NCBI RefSeq assembly: GCF_036323735.1
Contig: NC_086026.1
Coordinates: forward strand, 87,379,359-87,443,358
Source: Rattus norvegicus
Taxonomy: Eukaryota > Chordata > Mammalia > Rodentia > Muridae
Reading direction: 5' to 3'
Length of the DNA stretch: 64,000 nucleotides
The notes under the pieces were generated by a model. It did no database searches and was not told where the DNA came from. It was given only the letters and a program-made list of their open reading frames with translations. The position numbers were made by a program, and so were the translations under genes. This document shows positions 57,236 to 64,000 of this stretch, in pieces; position 1 is the first letter of the stretch; every line of letters starts with the position of its first letter.

Positions 57236-58529
57236 GCATTAGTATTTCTCAATCTAAATAGACAATATTGGCCATGATACTTCGTTATTTCTGTAATGGC
57301 ACTAACATAACGGAAATTGTTTTGTTGGCCACCTTCTCATCTAATCAAGTGAAGAGTAACTTTTTCCCCCTTTGGAATGTCACCTAGATATTGACCACCA
57401 GGAAAAATCAGATCTGTGACAATGTCACACACAGTAGGAGCATGAGCCTTTCATCCCTACCTCAGGACAAGTATTGATACATTTGTTTCCACCTTAGCAG
57501 AGATCCCACGATGAGAGTGAGCATTGATAAGACCTTGCCACAGTTGCCTCTGGCAGTGAACGATATACTGACATTGTCATATCCTTTCTTCATATTTTTT
57601 CTTTATATATCAATTGACTTTATATTAACCTTTAAATTATGTATATTAAAGGCTATATTATCTATGAAAATAATTTCTGGAAATTTTAAGAAGTCTTAGG
57701 TTTTTATTATAAATCGGAAACGGGGGGCAGGTAGAATCACGGCTTTGTCTCAGAAGCTATTCTGACTCACCTTTTCTTCTGTTGGCCATTTTGACAGCAG
57801 GTGGTGCTAGAATATTAGGTGCTCCTCCAAAGACGTACTGGGCTTAAACCCTCTACCTCGACCCCTCTCCAAATATATATAAGTATATAAGTACGTAAAC
57901 TTGCAAATAACCACTTTTACTATTTTAAATTTGATTTTATTGGTATCTTTCTGGTGAGCTGGCTGAATTGGAGAAAATGTAACTTTAAAAGGTACCCACA
58001 TGGTCCTGGTCACTCTCCAGTTGAGTAACATCTATAAGACCTAGTGTCTCAATACAAGAAAGATCCTGAAACCTTGACGCAACCTGTAGAGTCAGGAAAC
58101 ACTGGGTTTTGGTAAAGAAAACATTCAATATTCAAGCTAGCGTAGAATATATCCTAGCAGAAGCCAAGATGAAGACAAGACCTTGTAGCCAGGTGACCTG
58201 AATTCATAATCTTAGCTGAGATCATCATCAGGCCTCTTAGCTCAACAATGAGGATTTCAGTAGTTTAATGAAAAGGATTGTCCTCCGTCAAACAGCCAGA
58301 GAGCAAGGCAATACATTTTAGCTACTATAATACCTCTTCCTGGAAAATGTCCTACCTCTGACTCTATAGTGAGCCTCTTAGAAGGGTGTAACACTGGAGC
58401 ACAGATTTTACCAGTGTGTATGTATGCTTCTGATATGCCAGGTACATGGTATTATTTGGATTTGAGTCATCAAATATAGATCAAATTAAGGGGAAAGGCA
58501 TTGAAAGAGAACAAAGACATCAGAAAGTT
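57236..58529. other. Intergenic stretch, nothing recognised
   Basis: No gene or named repeat recognised; AT-rich in 57570-57720. Confidence 0.4.
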
Positions 58530-58735
58530 GCCTCTGACAGGCACAAACTAAGACAATAGGAGTTACATGAACACTGGCCATATATTCAGGAGAGTTTAGA
58601 CAGTACAATGCTTTGTTATATTTTATGAGCTCATAGTACTCAAAAAAGCTAATACAGTAGAACGATCGCTGACATATCAGGTTTGTCGGTCATATTATCA
58701 GTCCTTGACAGTTTGCCAAACTGCCCTTGGCAATG
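58530..58735 (+). repeat. Unclassified repeat, related to 52960-53100
   Basis: ATGAACACTGGCCATATATTCAG, TACAATGCTTTGTTATA and CAGTTTGCCAAACTGCCC match GTGAACACCGGCCATAAATTC, ACTAAGCTTTGTTATAG and AGTTTGCCAAACTGTC at 52990-53090. Confidence 0.6.
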
Positions 58736-58969
58736 GCCCTGGATTCACACAACAAAAAGAGGAAAAGTTAGAATGGCCACTTTCCATTTGACATTTAGAA
58801 GCCCCAGATTATCTTAATGAAAGATAAATAAAAGTGAAAACAGAGAAAAATAGTCTGCCAAGACCGCCAGGTTACTAACTGTGTTTTAACCACTGACATA
58901 CATAAACAGCGAAGACCAGAATGTTCCTAGCACATTCCAGAATTTGGCTTATTTTGGCCGTGGTCCTGT

Positions 58970-59400
58970 ACATTAGTCTCCTGAGATCCCCATCAATTGG
59001 GTGGCTTGAAACTAGAGAACTGTACTCTTTCATGATTCTGGAAACTACAAAGTCAACATTAAGAATCCAGCACGGTTGGTTCCTTCTACATGGAGAATCT
59101 GGCTCATGCTCGTCTCCCAGTTTCTGGCAGCCATCAGGTAGCTGACCTGTGCATTCTTGGGCTTATAAATACATCACTCCAGTCACTGTGCATTTTCTCG
59201 TGGCTATCTTCTCCCTGTGTGCCTCTGTGTCTTCGAATAGCATTCTCCTTACTCTCTTGGTCTCCAGGGCCAAATTTCCTTCTTACAAAAACATCATCAT
59301 ATTAAATTAGAGCCCGACATAATGACCTCACTTTAGCTTGATGATACTCGCAAAGATTCTGTTTCCAACCCTTGATTCACAAGTAGCAAAGGCTAGGATT
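58970..59400 (+). repeat. Ancient mammalian interspersed repeat
   Basis: GGTTGGTTCCTTCTACATGG, CTCGTCTCCCAGTTTCTGGC, CTATCTTCTCCCTGTGTGCC and TGACCTCACTTTAGCTTGATG keep the order of a pan-mammalian repeat that also occurs in primates. I cannot give the family name with confidence. Confidence 0.5.
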
Positions 59401-59629
59401 TCTGCTCCTCAGTTTAACGGCTTGGCAGACAATAAATATGTTAATAGCTAAAAAGAATTAAGAGTGCATCAAGTTCTTCCCATTGTGAAGTATCTTCAGT
59501 TCCAAGATAAGGAAAGTAAGCCTGCGGACTGGATCTTAATTAGGGTGTTTCTCTTCAAGTAGTAATTAACTCAATGCTTTTTCCCCCTCCGATTTGTTTA
59601 TTTATTTCTCAGTTTATTTGTTTGTATTT

Positions 59630-59838
59630 TATGTGTATGAGTGTTTTTGTCTTCATGTGTGTCTCTGCAATAGATGTGTACCAGCTACCCCGGGAGGTCA
59701 TAAAAAAGTAACCAGTGCCCTGGCACCGGGATTGTAGATGATTGTGAGCCACCATGTGGTGCTGGGAATTGAACCTAAGTCCTCCAGAAGAAGAAGAAAT
59801 GTTGTCCTTGACTACTGAGCTGTCTGTTCAGCCCTTTA
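59630..59838 (-). repeat. B2 SINE
   Basis: Antisense B2: GAGCCACCATGTGGTGCTGG, GAATTGAACCTAAGTCCTCC (antisense B box) and ACTGAGCTGTCTGTTCAGCCC. Confidence 0.88.
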
Positions 59839-60383
59839 CTCGACTTTTATTTTGGTGTTTTTCTAGGTTTTAGAAGAGATTTATATTTGCTTGGTCTTTT
59901 ATTAACTCTTCGTGTGCACAAGCTAGTTGAAAGAAGGTACATTTATGAAGGCTCCTTAAATGGCCACTGTTGTCAATGAAGCTGGAGAGAGAAGGAATGG
60001 ACGCCAGCGAGTAGTAATTAAACTGCTACCAGAGGCATGCTGTGTGCAAAGAGCTAAAATAGATTGGAGGTGGGGAGTAGGAAATGGGCTTCTTTAAAAA
60101 GAAGGGAGAGATAACAATTTTAATTATGTTCTCTTGTATTTACAATAATGTCAATGTGTCCCGTTAGCATTTTTCAATTGTAGAACTTCCACCACACATG
60201 TCTTCTGCAACTAATGGGGCACAGTGTGGAGCCAGGCTGCTTGTAGTCCATGACACACAGAACAAAGTAAGTATTGTTCAAAGCCACACATGCCTACGGC
60301 TGCCGTATCCGACAGTGTAGTACTAGGAAAGCAGTTTTGAAAAAAAAAATGTGGTTAAAAAAGAATCAAGCATTTGTGTGGGA

Positions 60384-60384
<1 letters not shown>
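59839..60384. other. Intergenic stretch, nothing recognised
   Basis: Single-copy looking DNA with a CArG-like CCTTAAATGG at about 59958; its function is unknown and the match could be chance. Confidence 0.35.

Positions 60385-60424
<40 letters not shown>
60385..60424. repeat. (CA)n microsatellite
   Basis: About 20 CA units. Confidence 0.95.
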
Positions 60425-60426
<2 letters not shown>

Positions 60427-62308
60427 TGAAAAAACAATAATAAATAAACCATATACAGACAAAGCTTTTAACATTCTAGGTGTTTGATCGACACTGAGAA
60501 CTTTTGTTTTGTTTTGCTGCTTTTCTCTTTCCGGCCTACAAACTAATTTCTGCCACTTGAGTGGCACTTGAGCTGGCCCAGGCTCATGGATCAATGGCTT
60601 TATTTCAAAGATTCCAGGGCCTTATTCTATGCAAGTATAAAAAAGTGGGGTTCATCTGTTGTAAGAAAATTGGACTCCGATATCCTATTTTTGTTGTGTC
60701 TTAAAAACAAGAAGGCATTCCGTTTCAAGCTGTTACCTGATGGGAATAAAAAATGTCACAAATGGGAACTAGAAATATCCCTACTTTCCCTGTTTCAGTA
60801 AAGGACAATTAGGAAGAAAAACTTGCTCAAAGGGAGAGTGAGATTTATTGTTCCATTTGCTGTCTGTGTGTCTGTTTCCACCATGGGTCAGTGGACGACA
60901 GAGTGATTTCCGCCTGTTTAGAAGGACGTTGTTGGTACCCATGTGTCTTCTTGCCTGTGATCGCACTCACTACGTTGGCAGAGTTGCATTGGCTACAGGG
61001 ACTAAAACGTTTACAGGTTGGAATTTAACAGAGAAAGGTTACAACCCCTTTATGTTGCTACATACGAAAAACACTGTAAAACACCAACACCCAGCACAAA
61101 GTTCGCAGCTACAAATATGTATGACATTTCCCAGCATCGCTATTTATTGATAGGTGTGTGAGCTCAGATATTAAAAAAATAAAAAATAAAAATCTTGGCG
61201 TGCTGCCTATTGTTAAAACCTAGTCATGTCTAAATAAGAATGTTCTAGTAATCATAAGAATGGGGGGCTCTGAAAATCAGTATTATTGGAGGTTACAATC
61301 TTGGAAATGATAGAAAAAAAGTACTGAACCACTTAACAGCTATTTCATGACTTAAGGAATGAAGATCATATTGTTTTTATGTGTGTGTTGGACTGATATG
61401 TCATTCTTCTCATTTTCCCTCTCCTTCACCTAAGGCAGCATCTACTATGAGGTGACCACAAGTAGCACTGGACACCTGAACTTCCCCAGAGGTCTCCATG
61501 TTTCCTGGACACTTAGGTCCCCCAGATCTTTAGGACCCTGCATCCGTATCCCTCCCTGTCCTATTCGCTTGCTTTGGTGTCTGGGAACACAGTCTCACCT
61601 CAAACAGGGCCTCCTGGTGGATCAATGCCTCAGTTGAACTGTCCGCCTGGCTTTCCATCAGATCAACATTGATTCCAGGCTTTGCAGCAAAAGTGCCAGC
61701 CTTGGTCTATCCCAGTCTGTCTGACCTCATCATTTTCCCCCTGAGGGCACAAATGTCCAGTCTCTGAGCCACAGGGACATCTACGTAATACGTTGGCTAT
61801 TCCTTTTTATTAAATCTGCCTTCCCATTACTGTTTCTGGGTTACCTCATCTCAGAGCATATTAAAACAGGAATGGTCTGCTGGTCCTTTCTCCCCTGTGA
61901 GATAAATTAGTGTGTACACAGTACTTCAAGTCTACCTGACTATCCCAAGTATTTTAATAGTATCTATTATGTTGGATGTCATCTTAGCAAGATATGAACC
62001 AACATGTATTAATAGTTCCTTAAATCCCATAGTTGCTCACAAAGTTTATAAAATTAAACATTTCCAAGGACAGGATTCATTTTTAGGTGACTGAAGCATT
62101 ACCTAACATCTCTTTTGAATATCCTTCAATTTCTGTTTTCACACTGAGTACAAGAAAGCTTCAAAATGTGCTTTTAAGTAGAAAGAGAAGGCAAGAATAC
62201 CTAGGGTATTCGTCGTCCTTATTTTTAAGACAAATATACTTTTGCCAAGTCGGGGACATTCCTGCAACATACACAAGCATTGTCTGAGAAGCATCTTATC
62301 ACCCTAGC
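60425..62308. other. Intergenic stretch, nothing recognised
   Basis: Open frames of 60-100 codons (60568-60801, 60848-61150, 61452-61637) show no domain, splice or promoter context. Confidence 0.4.
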
Positions 62309-62531
62309 ACAGTGCTTCTCAACCTTCCTAACACTAAACCCCTTTAATTCCTTATGTTGCAGTGGCCCCCCCACCATAAAATTATTTTTGTTGCTACTTT
62401 CATAATTGCAATTCTGCTACTTTTATGAACTGTAATATAAACATCCATGTTTTCCAATACTCTTAGGAGACCCCTGGGAAAGGGTCTTTTGACCCCTAAA
62501 GGAATCAAGACCCACAGGTTGAGAACCTTTG
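62309..62531 (+). mobile_element. URR1-type non-autonomous hAT transposon, near full length
   Basis: Both terminal inverted repeats are visible: CAGTGCTTCTCAACCT at the start and AGGTTGAGAACCTTTG at the end. The body contains CACCATAAAATTATTTTTGT, CATAATTGCAATTCTGCTAC and GGGAAAGGGTCTTTTGACCC. The flanking 8-base duplications have decayed. Confidence 0.85.
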
Positions 62532-62659
62532 CCTTAAACCTTTGCTTTTGACGGTTTGAGTGTGAAGGGACTCTGTGGGCTTATGAATCAGGGGCTCAGC
62601 TGTCAATTGGGAAAGTGCTAAATACTTAGCCTAATCAAGAGAATATTCTTTCCATACAT

Positions 62660-62945
62660 TTACAGTGAGATAGCATCACTGGGAGGTGTTGGAGAGGAGG
62701 AGAGGGGGTCCTGTAAGAAGAAATTGCTCTCTGGGGACATGACTTGGAAAATATATCTGTGCTTTGACTCTTTTTCCTGTCTCTCATGAAGTGCACAGTT
62801 CTGCTCATCGGCTACTTCCTGCCATGATGTCCAGTCTTGCCCCAAGCACAGTAGTGAAACAAGACAGCCGTGGACTAAAGTGTCTGAGACTGTGAGCTAA
62901 AATAAATACTCCTCCCTTGGGAGTTGATTTCTTTTTTTTTTTTTT
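62660..62945 (+). repeat. Rodent mid-repetitive element (family B-like tail)
   Basis: CATCACTGGGAGGTGTTGG, GCTACTTCCTGCCATGATGT and ACTGTGAGCTAAAATAAATAC, then a T-run, follow a common rodent repeat layout related to family B. Confidence 0.5.
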
Positions 62946-63075
62946 TTAATGTCACAGGGGTGAATAAATGAACACCCAGAATCAATCATAGGGAAGTGGG
63001 AGCCTTTCTATGATTTTTCCTGACAATGTGGCTCAGAAGCCTTTGGGACTGGTTTAGTAGAGGGATGTGGGAAAG

Positions 63076-63411
63076 TTTAGATGAAACAAGAAAAACTCAA
63101 GAAGGCTAAAAGCACAACTAGTTTGGCAGGTAGTGATGGCGGAACTCAGAACACAGACGCTCGCAGGCACGCAGACGGTCTGAGTATCCTCACAAGACAC
63201 TCACTCGAACGTAGACAGCCGACTGTCCTCAGAAGACAGGTTCTCGCAGGCACGCGGGCGGCCTGACTGACCTCACAAGACAAATGCTCACAGGCAAGCA
63301 GAGGGTCTGACTATCCTTGTGAGGATCCGGTAGAGATGAAGCAAGAAAACTTCTAGAACCCTGAGAGCTCAGCTGGCTTAGTAGTCCGTGACAGGGGAGC
63401 TCAGACCGTAG
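63076..63411 (+). repeat. Direct repeat flanking a four-unit GC-rich minisatellite
   Basis: Four units of 40-44 bases start at 63160, 63200, 63243 and 63287. Each follows CTCGCAGGCACGCAGACGGT then CTGA-T-TCCTCACAAGACA with variations. The flanks resemble each other as a direct repeat: 63076-63156 (GATGAAACAAGAAAAACTC .. GGAACTCAGAACACAGAC) and 63331-63411 (GATGAAGCAAGAAAACTTC .. GGAGCTCAGACCGTAG). A larger unit of about 255 bases was therefore duplicated. A GTGAATAAAGGTTTT downstream (63490) would suit an LTR polyadenylation signal. Confidence 0.75.
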
Positions 63412-64000
63412 GAGTGAGGGCCAGACTAGGTATTTGACAAAAGACCATTTGTTTTTCCTCTGGCGAAGAGTTTGTGTATATTTTTTTCAGTGAATAAAGG
63501 TTTTGGGGGTGTGGGTTGTTGGGGTCAAGGAAAACATGGTTTCTAAAGAGATTAGAGCCCTGAAAAAGAAGCCTCAACCTTTGAATGGAACAACAGGTGA
63601 GAGATGATGCCCTGAGCACTTATTGGGGCCTGACTCAATCCCCCCAAATCCTGGGCTCATTATACAAAGCTTTCAACTCATTTCAAAGACTTTGCTCTGA
63701 GAAGAGAGAGCCAAGTCTCCTTTTGTTACAGGGCCACCTAGGGAATTTCTTCCCCATCTGACTCTCCTGACACTCCGGGGAGCCTGAACTGCTGTTTGAG
63801 TGGGCCATAAACACTAGCACTTCTTCCTGTGATACTGGGTTTTCATGCATACAAGAATGCAAGGACGGTGGGCCCACGGAGGCGTCCATTCCGATTTCAA
63901 AGGACGGGTTAGGGGTGATGAGGGTTAAGAGCATAAAGAAGGGTTAAGATCACTATGGGAAGGCCCTGTATGAAGTTGTGTGCATGGAACTTAAGACGGA
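63412..64000. other. Right-edge stretch, nothing recognised
   Basis: Possible continuation of an LTR-like repeat to about 63540; the remainder is unrecognised. Confidence 0.35.

Noticed and set aside
63160..63326. Regularly spaced 40-44-base repeats resembling a CRISPR array
   Set aside because: The whole unit repeats, including what would be spacer, and the genome is mammalian; this is a minisatellite.
1..64000. Neighbouring genes Lrrc1 or Gclc extending into the window
   Set aside because: Expected nearby from mammalian synteny, but no exon of either could be recognised here.

Overview
The window looks like nuclear DNA of a rat, most likely Rattus norvegicus. The evidence is the repeat content: two fresh ID elements (17806-17904 and 49221-49321), a rat-type L1 3' end (22588-23132), B1, B2, B3 and B4 SINEs, and long CA/TG and GA microsatellites. 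Nothing suggests bacterial, plasmid or free viral DNA.

Only one protein-coding gene can be defended. It is Klhl31, a muscle BTB-BACK-Kelch protein on the + strand. Its coding part lies in two exons, 30746-31917 and 34969-35701. Joined at canonical splice sites they give 634 codons and a stop, the usual length of this protein. The first 390 codons hold BTB, BACK and the first two Kelch repeats; the rest of the propeller is in the second coding exon. The untranslated first exon and promoter are not certain. A repeat-poor block at 15780-16580 with a perfect MEF2-type site is the best candidate. From knowledge of mammalian synteny, Lrrc1 should lie to the left and Gclc to the right, but neither is seen here.

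Region 1-15 kb is intergenic: an L1 end, simple repeats, B2/B3 SINEs and an L1 ORF2 relic. It also holds two inverted duplications. The younger (12297-14405) contains a 5'-truncated processed pseudogene of Hnrnpa2b1 on the - strand, interrupted by a B1, with part of its 3' UTR and the B1 copied in reverse at the other end. Region 15-30 kb holds the candidate Klhl31 promoter, an ID element, a long L1 with nested insertions (21750-25120), a URR1-like DNA transposon and a B4. Region 30-38 kb is Klhl31, with a roughly 390-base TAG-triplet array and L1/B3 insertions in its 3.05 kb intron, then a probable 3' UTR with three B1s. Region 38-64 kb is intergenic: a decayed endogenous retrovirus end with an LTR (39820-40744), a second LTR with a TATA box (46505-47260), nested rodent repeats (47515-48225 and 51960-52800), an intact B2, a URR1 transposon and a GC-rich four-unit minisatellite near the right edge.

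I did not find a new multi-gene system. The most unusual items are the inverted-duplicated retropseudogene, a second older inverted repeat 8 kb away with the same TG-rich-spacer design, the minisatellite inside a larger direct repeat, and the CpG-rich second coding exon of Klhl31. Family names for repeats come from recognition by eye and have not been checked by a database search.
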